64,000 bases of DNA. It comes from Neisseria perflava. Lineage in GTDB: Bacteria > Pseudomonadota > Gammaproteobacteria > Burkholderiales > Neisseriaceae. The notes below the pieces were generated by a model, which had not been told where the DNA came from, did no database searches, and was given only the letters and a program-made list of their open reading frames with translations. Position 1 is the first letter of the stretch; the number at the start of each line of letters is the position of its first letter. This document shows, piece by piece, positions 1 through 9,864 of this stretch. A program made the position numbers and the translations under genes. Location of the stretch: assembly GCF_024170405.1 (NCBI RefSeq), contig NZ_JALJYC010000010.1, positions 14,928 through 78,927 on the forward strand, given 5' to 3'.

Positions 1-876
1 GTCGGCCTGCATTCGGGCGAACGCGTGGCGCTGACCCTGCATCCCGCACCGGAAAACAGCGGCATTTCTTTCCGCCGTACCGATTTGAGCGGCGAACAGG
101 GCGAAGTTATCCACGTAACGCCCTACCTGATTAACGATACGCGTCTGTCGTCCACCATCGTGACCAAAAACGGCGTGCGCGTCGGTACCATCGAGCATAT
201 TATGTCGGCACTGTCCGCCTACGGTGTGGATAACGCGCTCATCGAGCTGAACGCGCCGGAAATTCCGATTATGGACGGCTCCAGCCTGCCGTTTATCTAT
301 CTCTTGCAAGACGCCGGTATCGTTGACCAGCAGGCGCAAAAACGCTTTTTGCGGATTTTGAAACCGGTGGAAGTAAAAGAAGCCGACAAATGGGTACGCT
401 TTACCCCTTATGACGGATTCAAAGTCACGCTAACCATCAAATTCGACCACCCCGTATTCAACCGCAGCAATCCGACTTTTGAAATCGACTTTGCCGGACA
501 ATCCTATGTGGATGAAATCGCCCGCGCCCGCACCTTCGGCTTTATGCAGGAAGTGGAAATGATGCGCGCCCACAACCTCAGCTTGGGCGGCAATCTGACC
601 AACGCGATTGTGATTGACGAAACCGATGTCTTAAATCCGGACGGCCTGCGCTATCCCGACGAATTTGTGCGCCACAAAATCCTCGATGCCATCGGCGATT
701 TGTATATCGTCGGCCATCCGATTGTCGGCGCGTTTGAAGGCTACAAATCCGGCCATGCCATCAACAACGCCCTGCTGCGTGCAGTCTTAGCGGACGAATC
801 CTCTTATGAATGGGTAGAATTTCCCAATGAAGAAGATTTACCGAGCGCGTTCCACGAATTACCCGACGCGGCATAA
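1..876 (+). CDS. lpxC: UDP-3-O-acyl-N-acetylglucosamine deacetylase, 5' end cut by window
   Basis: LpxC is the zinc amidase that removes the N-acetyl group from UDP-3-O-acyl-GlcNAc, the committed step of lipid A synthesis in the cytoplasm. The frame is open from base 1 to the TAA at 874-876 (291 codons), and by comparison with E. coli LpxC (305 residues) about 15 N-terminal residues lie outside the window. Seen: the first zinc histidine in IEHIMSALSAY, and the second zinc motif HKILDAIGD (His and Asp ligands), followed by the family C-terminus GHAINNALLRA. A GTG at 25 is inside the conserved N-terminal region and is not the start. A paired-uptake-sequence terminator follows directly. Confidence 0.97.
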   Translation, partial: VGLHSGERVALTLHPAPENSGISFRRTDLSGEQGEVIHVTPYLINDTRLSSTIVTKNGVRVGTIEHIMSALSAYGVDNALIELNAPEIPIMDGSSLPFIYLLQDAGIVDQQAQKRFLRILKPVEVKEADKWVRFTPYDGFKVTLTIKFDHPVFNRSNPTFEIDFAGQSYVDEIARARTFGFMQEVEMMRAHNLSLGGNLTNAIVIDETDVLNPDGLRYPDEFVRHKILDAIGDLYIVGHPIVGAFEGYKSGHAINNALLRAVLADESSYEWVEFPNEEDLPSAFHELPDAA

Positions 877-898
877 GCGTAATCGGAGCAGTGGATAA

Positions 899-958
899 AA
901 AAGGCCGTCTGAAAAAGTGGAAAACCATTCCGGTTTCTACTTTTTCAGACGGCCTTTG
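899..958 (+). terminator. uptake-sequence inverted repeat terminator of lpxC
   Basis: AAAGGCCGTCTGAAAAAGT at 900-918 pairs with its inverse at 939-957, ending in CCTTT. It begins 23 bases after the lpxC stop. Inverted pairs of DNA uptake sequences commonly act as factor-independent terminators in Neisseria. Confidence 0.8.
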
Positions 959-1131
959 CCAATGATTTTGCCGTATATCGAAAATATGACTCACAAAACT
1001 TATCCACTGAAAATCATACTGTAATTGAAATTAAACTTTTAATTTTAAATCAATAAAATAAATCTTTTAAATAAAATACACAAAATATCCACAACTTACC
1101 CCTGAGTTATCAGCCTATTTATACAAGCAAT

Positions 1132-2886
1132 TCAATCGCCCATGACTTTGCCTTCCCGTCGCGGATCCGCACCACCCTGCAAACCGTCTCGGCCGATGAC
1201 AATTCCCTGAACCCCGGAATTCAAATCGCGTACCTGAACTTTATAACCCAAGTCTTCCAATGCCGCCGCTTTTGCCGCTGCCGCCGTATGCTCTTCAATT
1301 TCATACGCATAACCGCGATTGAGCAGATTCGGATAGGCAATGGCCGTCTGAATATCCATACCCCAATCCAAATGCGCCACCAAAGTTTTGGCAACAAAGC
1401 CTATGATACGGCTGCCGCCGGGCGAACCGAGCGCCAAATACGGCATGCCGTTTTTCAGCACAATGGTCGGTGCCATAGACGAGCGCGGCCGTTTGCCGCC
1501 CGCCACGCTGTTGGCAACGCTTTTCCTGTCTGCGCCTTGTGGATTAAAAGCAAAGTCAGTCAATTCATTGTTCAACAAATAACCGTTGGCCATCAAGGTC
1601 GAGCCGAACGCATTTTCAATCGACGTAGTCATGGAAAGGACATTACCTTCTTTATCCACAACCACGATATGACTGGTCGAGGGCAGCTCCGGAGCAAGCC
1701 CTTGCGCATATTGCGTTTGGAACACCCCCGCTTTCACACTCGGCAACGCCTTATCCGTCTGTCGGATGTCTTCCGCCCGCGCCTGCAAATAGCTAGGGCT
1801 GAGTAAGGCTTCGGTCGGTACTTTTACAAAAGCCGGATCGCCAATATAAGCATCGCGGTCGGCAAAAGCAATCCGCGATGCATCGCCCAACCACCGCCAG
1901 CTGTGGATATTTTCCGCTCCCAAAGCCTTCATGTCCTGCTGCTGCAAAATACCGAAAATTTCCCCCAGAGCCACCGCCCCGGCGCTGGGCGCCCCCACCC
2001 CGCAAAGCTCATATTCCCGATATGGCGCACAAACCGGCGTGCGTTCGATTACGCGGTAACTTTTCAAATCGGCCAAACTGATTTTTCCCGGATTATCCGC
2101 CGCATTGTTGACCGCATTCACAATATTACGCGCCAAAGCGCCCCGGTAAAACGGCGCGCTGCCCTGCTCGGCCAAGAGGCGGACAGAGCGGGCAAATGCC
2201 GGATTTTTCAACAGCGTACCGGCGGCCAACGGTTTTCCGTCAGGTATAAAATAGGCCGCCGTTTGCGGATAACGCTGCAAATACTGCTGATTTTGTTCGA
2301 TAGACTTCGCCATGCGCGGTGAAACAGTAAAGCCCGTTTCGGCCAAACGGATGGGTTGCTCAAACAAAGCCGCCCATTTCAGACGGCCATAACGCTTGTG
2401 CATATCTTCCAATAATTTCGGCACGCCCGGCACGCCGACCGAACGGCCGTCCACCACCGCCTGCATAAAGCCCAAAGGCTTGCCGTTTTCATCCAAAAAC
2501 CATTGCGGCGTTACCGCTTGCGGCGCTGTTTCCCGTGCATCGAATGTCGTTAGCTTTTTCGCCTGATTGTCCCAATACACCACAAACGCGCCGCCGCCCA
2601 AGCCGGAAGATTGCGGCTCGGTCAGACCCAATACCGTCTGCATGGTAATCATCGCGTCCACCGCGCTGCCGCCGCGTTTTAAAACAGCATACCCGGCCTC
2701 CGTCGCCAACGGATTGGCCGAAGCCGCCATAAACTGCTTGGCGCGTACCAATTTTTGCTCGGTCAGCCCGGTTCCCCGTTCCGGCGCATGGTTGTCCGCA
2801 GAGGCCGTCTGAATGCTTGCAGACGGTTGTGCAGCGCAGCCCGACAATACAGCCGCCAAAACGCCGATACATAACCATGATTTCAT
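1132..2886 (-). CDS. ggt: gamma-glutamyltransferase, predicted lipoprotein
   Basis: GGT hydrolyses or transfers the gamma-glutamyl group of glutathione and related peptides; in Neisseria it supplies cysteine and glutamate. The 584-residue proenzyme has the family length. It begins with a lipoprotein signal (lipobox LSGC, Cys about residue 17), so membrane anchoring is inferred. The autocleavage site and N-terminal nucleophile is Thr404 in PSTSHIVVVD, which aligns with TTHYSVVD of E. coli GGT, followed by the NNELTDF and KRPRSSMAP motifs expected of the small subunit. The gene carries three uptake cores (near 1342, 2378, 2804). It is transcribed away from gnd; an uptake sequence lies just upstream of its start. 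Confidence 0.95.
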   Translation of the reverse strand: MKSWLCIGVLAAVLSGCAAQPSASIQTASADNHAPERGTGLTEQKLVRAKQFMAASANPLATEAGYAVLKRGGSAVDAMITMQTVLGLTEPQSSGLGGGAFVVYWDNQAKKLTTFDARETAPQAVTPQWFLDENGKPLGFMQAVVDGRSVGVPGVPKLLEDMHKRYGRLKWAALFEQPIRLAETGFTVSPRMAKSIEQNQQYLQRYPQTAAYFIPDGKPLAAGTLLKNPAFARSVRLLAEQGSAPFYRGALARNIVNAVNNAADNPGKISLADLKSYRVIERTPVCAPYREYELCGVGAPSAGAVALGEIFGILQQQDMKALGAENIHSWRWLGDASRIAFADRDAYIGDPAFVKVPTEALLSPSYLQARAEDIRQTDKALPSVKAGVFQTQYAQGLAPELPSTSHIVVVDKEGNVLSMTTSIENAFGSTLMANGYLLNNELTDFAFNPQGADRKSVANSVAGGKRPRSSMAPTIVLKNGMPYLALGSPGGSRIIGFVAKTLVAHLDWGMDIQTAIAYPNLLNRGYAYEIEEHTAAAAKAAALEDLGYKVQVRDLNSGVQGIVIGRDGLQGGADPRREGKVMGD

Positions 2887-3331
2887 CGCTTTACTCCCTT
2901 TCTTTCAGACGGCCTTTTCAGTTTGAACCGGCCGAAACAGGTTAGGACTATACATGAAAAAATTTCACTCGCAAGGCAAAACCCTAAAGCAGGCATGTGT
3001 GTATATCTTTTTTATCCACAGAATCAGTATTTCACGAAAAGTTATCCCCATTTGTAAACAATATCCAAGTCATATTTTCCGAAACCTAAAAATAGAGCTA
3101 ACTATTTAAAAAATAAAAGCAATAAAACTTACCCACAATAATAAAGCCGACTCAACATAATCATCTATTTATATTTAAATCTTAAATATTGTTCTGTCTT
3201 CCGGATTTCCGGAAAAGTTGCAAACGTAAAGCAACCTTTTCAAAAAATTAAAAAGTTAAGGATTGTTAAACAACTGTAAATCGGGTAGAGTATTGCCCGA
3301 TAGATTAAATTAATAACGGAGTTCCCTCTTT
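2887..3331. other. AT-rich intergenic region with DnaA-box-like nonamers and the gnd promoter
   Basis: This is the divergent region between ggt and gnd (445 bases). It holds one inverted uptake sequence (2904-2915), a perfect DnaA-box nonamer TTATCCACA at 3012-3020, one-mismatch variants near 3042 (TTATCCCCA) and 3130 (TTACCCACA), a strongly AT-rich stretch from about 3060 to 3260, and the gnd promoter. I see no reading frame worth calling. Confidence 0.6.
3263..3291 (+). promoter_or_regulatory. sigma-70 promoter of gnd
   Basis: TTGTTA at 3263-3268, a 17-base spacer, then TAGAGT at 3286-3291. Initiation would fall near 3298, giving a leader of about 34 bases that contains the GGAG ribosome-binding site before the gnd ATG at 3332. 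Confidence 0.6.
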
Positions 3332-4780
<1,449 letters not shown>

Positions 4781-4800
4781 TTGATGGTGTGAACATGGCT

Positions 4801-4841
4801 AAAGGCCGTCTGAATGATTCAAATCGTTCAGACGGCCTTTA
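4801..4841 (+). terminator. uptake-sequence inverted repeat terminator of gnd
   Basis: AAAGGCCGTCTGAA at 4801-4814 pairs with TTCAGACGGCCTTT at 4827-4840, 20 bases after the gnd stop. Confidence 0.8.
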
Positions 4842-4936
4842 TTCTTTGAGAATCCGGATAAAATTGTCCACTTTTCAGAAAACCGTAAAACAGCCATAAA
4901 TCCGTTATTAATTATTTGAAAATAAAAAAATAAAAT

Positions 4937-4970
4937 AACAAGGCCGTCTGAATTTCAGACGGCCTTGTTA
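4937..4970 (-). terminator. uptake-sequence inverted repeat downstream of the hydroxyacid dehydrogenase gene
   Basis: AACAAGGCCGTCTGAA and its exact inverse abut with no loop (4938-4969). It lies 46 bases beyond the stop of the minus-strand dehydrogenase gene. A perfect DnaA-box nonamer at 4985-4993 lies between the two. Confidence 0.65.
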
Positions 4971-5015
4971 AATTGCGCACAATTTTATCCACAGGATTTT
5001 AAATCATGCCTGCAA

Positions 5016-5975
5016 TTACACCACATTCTGCGGCTTGCCTGCGGCAAAGTTGTTCACATTCTCCTGCAAAATATCAAACAGGCGGTTCATTGCTTCACGG
5101 CTGGCCCAGGCGACATGCGGGGTAATAATCAAGTTGGGCAGGTCAGCTTCCAGCAGAGGATTGCTGTTGCGTGGCGGCTCTTCGGTGAGCACATCCACGC
5201 CGGCGCCGCCGAGCTGTCCGTTTTGCAGCGCTTCCAGCAGGGCGCTTTCGTTAACGAGACCGCCGCGTCCGCAGTTGATGAGGATGGCGGACGGTTTCAT
5301 CTGTTGCAGCTCGGCGCAGCCTATCATATCGGCGGTCTGCTCGTTTAGCGGGCAATGCAGCGAAATCACATCGGCGCTTTGCAGGGCTTGCGCAAAGGAG
5401 ACATAACCCTCGCGCACGTTGGCGGCGTGTTTGTGTTCGGCGAAGATGACGTTCATCTTAAACGCCTGTGCATAAGTGGCCAGTACGCTGCCGATACCGC
5501 CGCGCCCGAAAATGGCCAGGGTTTTACCGTTCAAATCGCGCATGGGTGCGCCGTAATGACAGAAAAACGGCGATTGCTGCCATAGGCCGTCTGAAACGTC
5601 GCGCTGATAGGCGGGCAGGTTGCGCATTAGGGCAATCATCAGCATAAAGGCGTGTTCGGCCACGGATTCGTTGCCGTAGGCGCGCACGTTGCAGACGGTA
5701 ATCCCTGCGGCTTTGGCGGCGGCGGTATCCACGTTGTTGACGCCGGTTGCGGTGACGGCAATCAGCTTGAGTTGCGGATTGGCGGCGATGGCTTCGGCGT
5801 TGATGACGACTTTGTTGGTAATGATGATGTCCGCGCCTTGGATACGGGCAGCGGTGTCATCGGGACGGGTAGCGCCGTAGCTGACCAGCTCGTGTTCAAA
5901 ATTAAAGACGAATTCGCGCTCGGGCAGGGTGTCGCGGTCGAGCACGACGATTTTCAGCGGGCTTAGGGTTTTCAT
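5016..5975 (-). CDS. hprA: D-2-hydroxyacid dehydrogenase, probable glycerate dehydrogenase (hydroxypyruvate reductase)
   Basis: The 319-residue protein has the complete family architecture: a split catalytic domain and a central NAD-binding fold (GRGGIGSVLA). The catalytic triad can be read as Arg in INCGRGGLVN, Glu in DVLTEEPP and His in TPHVAW. The acidic residue after beta-2 (FAEHKH) favours NAD(H). Substrate choice within this family cannot be read directly; glycerate/hydroxypyruvate is the best match because of the HprA-like VNNVDTAAAKAAGI and WQQSPFF segments. It is a single gene with a weak ribosome-binding site. Confidence 0.88.
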   Translation of the reverse strand: MKTLSPLKIVVLDRDTLPEREFVFNFEHELVSYGATRPDDTAARIQGADIIITNKVVINAEAIAANPQLKLIAVTATGVNNVDTAAAKAAGITVCNVRAYGNESVAEHAFMLMIALMRNLPAYQRDVSDGLWQQSPFFCHYGAPMRDLNGKTLAIFGRGGIGSVLATYAQAFKMNVIFAEHKHAANVREGYVSFAQALQSADVISLHCPLNEQTADMIGCAELQQMKPSAILINCGRGGLVNESALLEALQNGQLGGAGVDVLTEEPPRNSNPLLEADLPNLIITPHVAWASREAMNRLFDILQENVNNFAAGKPQNVV

Positions 5976-6132
5976 GCTTATCTATTTCTATTGAGATTTA
6001 TAAAATGATTGTTTTTGGCTAATTGTAGATAAAAATAGCCAACTTCGTTTTAGCGCTTGGAATCATTATCATATGGATAACCAATAAGACAATTCAAACA
6101 GCTTCAAACCAAACGATACAGGAATCCATATT

Positions 6133-6411
6133 ATGTTGAAAACCCTGACTTTTGCAATATTGCATTTTAGCGTGGCATTCGGCGTGACCTATACTTTAAC
6201 CGGCAGTTTCGGCGTTTCCGGCGCGGTGGCGCTGATTGAGCCGCTGGTGAATACAGTGGTGTTTTATTTTCACGAAAAAGCGTGGGCGCGACACGAGCGC
6301 CATCGGGCAAACAAGCAGGCGGATAAGGTTGCCGCACCGCTGCATACCGATAGCAAATGTGGTACGCTAGGAGCTGTTGACACTTCATCCGCGAAGCAGA
6401 TTTTCGTGTGA
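6133..6411 (+). CDS. DUF2061 small membrane protein with a repeat-derived C-terminus
   Basis: Residues 1-55 match the DUF2061 pattern of two closely spaced membrane segments (around residues 7-25 and 30-48) joined by GSFGVSGA and ending in FYFHEKAW. The function of the family is unknown. The ATG at 6133 follows a weak AGGAATCC site. The last 14 or so codons and the stop at 6409-6411 lie inside a MITE-like repeat (6368-6446), so the tail LGAVDTSSAKQIFV was probably acquired by insertion. A partial match to the Fur consensus (AATCATTATC, 6061-6070) lies upstream. Confidence 0.75.
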   Translation: MLKTLTFAILHFSVAFGVTYTLTGSFGVSGAVALIEPLVNTVVFYFHEKAWARHERHRANKQADKVAAPLHTDSKCGTLGAVDTSSAKQIFV

Positions 6412-6446
6412 AAAGATGCCGCATGATGAAATGTCAACCGCTCTTA
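6368..6446 (-). repeat. internally deleted copy of a MITE-like element
   Basis: This 79-bp segment has imperfect inverted ends (TAGGAGCTGTTGACA and the inverse of TAAGAGCGGTTGACA). It equals the two ends of the 164-bp element at 39120-39283 in inverse orientation, joined at a short GAAAA direct repeat, so about 85 bp of interior have been lost. It overlaps the 3' end of the DUF2061 gene and lies just before the FKBP gene. Confidence 0.75.
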
Positions 6447-6480
6447 AAGCATTCTCCACATCCCGTATAAAGGAAATACG

Positions 6481-6807
6481 ATGAGTCTGATTATTGAAGA
6501 CCTGCAAGAAGGCAGCGGCAAAGAAGCCGTGAAAGGCAAAGAAATCACCGTGCACTATACCGGCTGGCTGCAAGACGGCACCAAATTCGATTCCAGCTTG
6601 GATCGCCGCCAACCGCTGACCATCACGCTGGGCGTGGGTCAGGTGATTTCCGGTTGGGACGAAGGTTTCGGCGGCATGAAAGAAGGCGGCAAACGTAAGC
6701 TGACCATTCCGCCGGAAATGGGTTACGGCGCACGCGGTGCGGGCGGCGTGATTCCACCGAACGCCACGCTGGTGTTTGAGGTGGAATTGTTGAAAGTGTA
6801 CGAATAA
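6481..6807 (+). CDS. FKBP-type peptidyl-prolyl cis-trans isomerase
   Basis: A single-domain FKBP of 108 residues with no signal peptide, so probably cytoplasmic. The family binding-pocket residues are visible: VHYTGWLQDGTKFDSS, GQVISGWDEG, the YGARG(A)GGVIPPNATL loop and FEVELL. It catalyses proline isomerisation in folding proteins. The AAAGGAAAT site 8 bases before the ATG supports this start. The gene is close behind DUF2061 but separated from it by the repeat. Confidence 0.95.
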   Translation: MSLIIEDLQEGSGKEAVKGKEITVHYTGWLQDGTKFDSSLDRRQPLTITLGVGQVISGWDEGFGGMKEGGKRKLTIPPEMGYGARGAGGVIPPNATLVFEVELLKVYE

Positions 6808-6824
6808 ATAAGCCCTTAGCCCGC

Positions 6825-6875
6825 AAAGGCCGTCTGAAAAACTGCATGTCAGGCAGATTTTTCAGACGGCCTTTT
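6825..6875 (+). terminator. uptake-sequence inverted repeat terminator of the FKBP gene
   Basis: AAAGGCCGTCTGAAAAA at 6825-6841 pairs with TTTTTCAGACGGCCTTT ending at 6873, followed by T. Confidence 0.8.
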
Positions 6876-7051
6876 ATGTTGCCAAACCGGGTAATTTTAC
6901 CCATATAAAATATATAATATTGAATTATATAAATAAATTTTAAAAAAGGAATGAACTTTTCGGCTTAGGGCGGCTCTTATGGTACATATGCTGCAAAAAT
7001 GACGCAGGATATATTTAACAATGAGACCATAATTTGAAGAAGGAAATCTTT

Positions 7052-7222
7052 ATGAAAAAAATGACCGCCCTGTTGGTTGCCGCTGTATTGTCCACCACTG
7101 TGATGGCTGCTCAAGCTGAGAAAGCCGCCCAAACGACTGCGGCTTCCCAAGATCAAATCACTGAAACTGTGACCACAACCGACGCTTCTGCGCCGCAAAC
7201 TGCGGCCAGCGCCGCCGAGTAA
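7052..7222 (+). CDS. small secreted protein, Ala/Thr-rich
   Basis: The 56-codon frame begins at the ATG at 7052, placed 7 bases after AAGGAAA; an in-frame TTG at 7034 lies before that site and is not used. MKKMTALLVAAVLSTTVMA is a Sec signal peptide with predicted cleavage before AQAEKAAQ. The mature part, about 36 residues, is Ala/Thr/Gln-rich with no cysteine and ends in AASAAE. I recognise no family. A strong non-uptake-sequence terminator follows, supporting a real short transcript. Confidence 0.65.
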   Translation: MKKMTALLVAAVLSTTVMAAQAEKAAQTTAASQDQITETVTTTDASAPQTAASAAE

Positions 7223-7240
7223 GGCCGCCCACTCCCAGAG

Positions 7241-7267
7241 AAAAGCCCGCTTTATGCGGGCTTTTTG
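7241..7267 (+). terminator. intrinsic terminator of the small secreted protein gene
   Basis: AAAAGCCCGC, loop TTTAT, GCGGGCTTTTT: a classic GC stem and T-run, unlike the uptake-sequence terminators of most neighbours. Confidence 0.85.
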
Positions 7268-7282
7268 TTTGGCGGATGTGAT

Positions 7283-7753
7283 TTAAACCAAATGCTGCGC
7301 CAGCCAATCCAGCGCAAAGTCCACCGCCTGCTGCCGCACCTGTTCGCGGTCACCTGTGAATAATTTAATGCACGCCAGCGATTCGGCAGGTGTGGACAAA
7401 CCAAACCACACCGTACCCACCGGCTTGTCCGGCGTACCACCGCCCGGCCCGGCAATGCCGGACACGCTCAGGGCGTAATCGGCTCCGGCAGCGGCTTTGG
7501 CGCCGGCGGCCATTTCGAGCACGGTTTCGCGGCTGACCGCGCCGTGTTGCAGCAGGGTTTGCGCCGATACGCCGAGCAGGTTTTGCTTGGCTTGGTTGCT
7601 GTAAGTGACAAAGCTTTGGTTAAACCAAAGCGAGCTGCCCGCAATCGAGGTCAACGCGCCCGCCAGCAGCCCGCCGGTGCAGGATTCGGCACAGGTGACG
7701 CTTTGGCGGTGTCGGGTTAAATGGGCGGCGATTTTTTCTAAGGCGGTGTTCAT
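7283..7753 (-). CDS. pncC: nicotinamide-nucleotide amidase (CinA C-terminal family)
   Basis: PncC deamidates NMN to nicotinate mononucleotide in the pyridine nucleotide cycle. The 156-residue protein is the stand-alone CinA C-terminal domain, without the competence-damage N-terminal domain. Motifs: the catalytic Ser in AESCTGG, YSNQAK with the conserved Tyr and Lys, VSRETVLEMA, and VSGIAGPGGGTPDKPVGTVW. The gene stands alone on the minus strand. Confidence 0.93.
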   Translation of the reverse strand: MNTALEKIAAHLTRHRQSVTCAESCTGGLLAGALTSIAGSSLWFNQSFVTYSNQAKQNLLGVSAQTLLQHGAVSRETVLEMAAGAKAAAGADYALSVSGIAGPGGGTPDKPVGTVWFGLSTPAESLACIKLFTGDREQVRQQAVDFALDWLAQHLV

Positions 7754-7892
7754 GGTCAGGCTCTGCGGAAAAATAGCTTCAGGGTGATTGTACGCTTAAA
7801 ACAGCGGGTGGATAACAGGCCGTCTGAAACACAGATGACTATACATTTTTTGATTGATGAAACAGATAGTAGGGCTTATATTCAGCCGATAA

Positions 7893-7929
7893 AAAATGCC
7901 GCCTGAAAATATTTTCAGACGGCATTTTA
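7893..7929 (-). terminator. uptake-sequence inverted repeat terminator of ftsX
   Basis: AAAATGCCGCCTGAAAAT pairs with ATTTTCAGACGGCATTTT. The left arm carries one substitution (GCCGCC in place of GCCGTC), so only the right arm is a functional uptake core. Confidence 0.75.
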
Positions 7930-7938
7930 TCTACAACC

Positions 7939-8856
7939 TTATTTCTTCGCTTTAAACCCCAGCAAATGCTGCGTGGTGGCCAGCCATGCGCCGAAGACGC
8001 CCAGCGCAATGACTAGAAATAATACCAATGCAATTTCGCTGAAATTGAAAAAGCGCCAGCCGATGTTCAAGCCGTAGGGTTTGAAAATGGCGTCCACCAG
8101 CGGTCGCACCGCGCTTAGCAACCAGCCGCACAAGCCGAGGCTGACGGCGGCGGAAAACAGGCTCTGCCATACCGCCTGATACAGAAACGGGCGGCGGATA
8201 AACGAAGCGGGTGCACCCAAGAGTTTGGTGATTTCCAATTCTTCCTTGCGGCTGAGGATTTGCAGGCGGATGGTGTTATGCGCCACCAAAACAAAGGCCA
8301 TGCCCAGCGTGACCGCCAAAAACCACAAAATCTTGCGGATAAATTCGTTAATCTGATACAGCGTCTGCACCCATTCGGTATCCATCGTTGCCGATTCCAC
8401 CATCGGCAGTTTGCCCACATCGGCATACACCGCCTGCATTTCTTGGGGGCTGGTGTTGGCAACGGGGGTCACGATAAACACATCCGGCAGCGGGTTTTCA
8501 TCCAGCATGGAAACCAAATTTTGGTCGAGATTGGTTTGCAGCTCTTCCAAGCCTTCTTGCTTGCCGATAAAGCGGATTTTTTCAATGCGCTTGTCGCGTT
8601 GCAGCAGGTTTTGCACCGTATCATTGTCGGCTTGGGCGGTGGCGGTGTCCATATACAGCGTAATCTGCGGCGACTCGTTGAGCTTGCCCAACACGCTCTG
8701 CCCGCTTTGTACGCCCAGATAGAGAAACAGCGGCAGGGTCATGGCCACTGCCAGCATCAAGAGCGTCAGGAGCGTGCCGAAAGGCTGGCGCAGCAGGTCT
8801 TTGAGGGCAATACGCGCGGATTCGACGTGTAGCGAAAGATAATGAACCATGCTCAT
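7939..8856 (-). CDS. ftsX: cell-division ABC transporter-like membrane subunit FtsX
   Basis: FtsX pairs with the ATPase FtsE in the divisome and couples division to peptidoglycan hydrolase activation. The 305-residue protein begins MSMVHYLSL; its ATG at 8856 overlaps the ftsE TGA (ATGA), typical of coupled ftsE-ftsX, which rules out a longer frame reading back into ftsE. One membrane segment lies at residues 20-45, then a periplasmic domain of about 125 residues, then three membrane segments at the C-terminal end, as in the family. Confidence 0.95.
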   Translation of the reverse strand: MSMVHYLSLHVESARIALKDLLRQPFGTLLTLLMLAVAMTLPLFLYLGVQSGQSVLGKLNESPQITLYMDTATAQADNDTVQNLLQRDKRIEKIRFIGKQEGLEELQTNLDQNLVSMLDENPLPDVFIVTPVANTSPQEMQAVYADVGKLPMVESATMDTEWVQTLYQINEFIRKILWFLAVTLGMAFVLVAHNTIRLQILSRKEELEITKLLGAPASFIRRPFLYQAVWQSLFSAAVSLGLCGWLLSAVRPLVDAIFKPYGLNIGWRFFNFSEIALVLFLVIALGVFGAWLATTQHLLGFKAKK

Positions 8857-9503
8857 GCCAGCCGTCCTTTCTGCAGGCGCATAATGCGGTGGCCGTAGTC
8901 GGCCATCAGCGTTTCGTCGTGCGCAGCCACGATGACGGTGGTACCCGCTTCGTGGAAGGTTTTGAACAATTCCATGATGTCGAGCGCGTAGGCGCGGTCG
9001 AGGTTGGCGGAAGGCTCGTCGGCAATCAGCAGGCTGGGTTGGTGCACCACGGCGCGGGCGATACACAGGCGCTGCTGCTCGCCGCCGGATAGGGTAACGG
9101 GGTCGTCCAGCTCGCGGCCTTTCAAACCGACTTTCTCAATCGCAATCCGAGCCCGCTCTTCCGCTTTACGCGGCTGGTAGCCGATAATCCGCAGTGGCAG
9201 GATGACGTTTTGCAATACATTGCGGTCGTAGAGGATTTTGTGGTCTTGAAACACAATACCGATGTGCTGGCGCATAAAGCCGATTTGGTTGTCATTAAGG
9301 CTGCCCAAATCCTGATTGTTGAACCACACCTTGCCTTTGCTCGGCTTGGTAATGCCGGAAATCAGCTTCAACACGGTGGATTTGCCCGAACCGGAATGGC
9401 CGGCGATAAAAATCATCTCGCCTTTGTTGATTTGGAAGCTGACGTTTTTCAGGGCTTCAAAACCGCCGGGGTAGGTCTTGGAAACTTGCTCGAAACGAAT
9501 CAT
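8853..9503 (-). CDS. ftsE: cell-division ATP-binding protein FtsE
   Basis: A 216-residue ABC ATPase with Walker A GHSGSGKST, Q-loop FQDHKIL, signature LSGGEQQR, Walker B LLIADEP and switch histidine AAHDE, the standard FtsE set. It forms the cytoplasmic motor of FtsEX. It is translationally coupled to ftsX through a 4-base overlap. Confidence 0.97.
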   Translation of the reverse strand: MIRFEQVSKTYPGGFEALKNVSFQINKGEMIFIAGHSGSGKSTVLKLISGITKPSKGKVWFNNQDLGSLNDNQIGFMRQHIGIVFQDHKILYDRNVLQNVILPLRIIGYQPRKAEERARIAIEKVGLKGRELDDPVTLSGGEQQRLCIARAVVHQPSLLIADEPSANLDRAYALDIMELFKTFHEAGTTVIVAAHDETLMADYGHRIMRLQKGRLA

Positions 9504-9864
9504 GGAAATTCCTGAAAAAGAGTGGATTTTCAGACGGCCTAAGTGGAATTTGTAAAATTTCCACAGAATTATCCACAGGCTTGACCGGTCAATTTACAGC
9601 CTGCGATTTGCAGCAGATATACCGTTCAAACCTCAAAATTTGATTGAACAGGCCGTCTGAAAAAATAGGTTTTGCCCGAATTATAAAGGTTTCAACATGA
9701 TTTAGATAGTGAAACAAACAGGCTGTTGCAGGAATGCGAAAAAGCGTAGCCGAGTGTAGCCGGATGGATTTTCAGACGGCATGAAAAGCGATATGGAAAT
9801 TATCCACAATATGCGCAGGGAAATGACATCAGGCGGCTAAATGCCGATTAAGCCCTGTTTACCG
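9504..9864. other. intergenic region with two DnaA-box nonamers and uptake sequences
   Basis: 361 bases between ftsE and the thioredoxin gene. It holds TTATCCACA at 9569-9577 and again at 9800-9808 (same strand), an uptake sequence at 9650-9661, and inverted cores near 9530 and 9771. No credible reading frame was seen. Confidence 0.55.

Noticed and set aside
2887..3331. replication origin in the ggt-gnd gap
   Set aside because: One perfect and two imperfect DnaA boxes in AT-rich DNA are suggestive, but no dnaA, dnaN or gidB gene is present and strand skew could not be computed, so only the nonamer cluster is reported.
7034..7222. TTG-initiated start for the small secreted protein
   Set aside because: The ribosome-binding site lies downstream of the TTG and is correctly spaced from the ATG at 7052.
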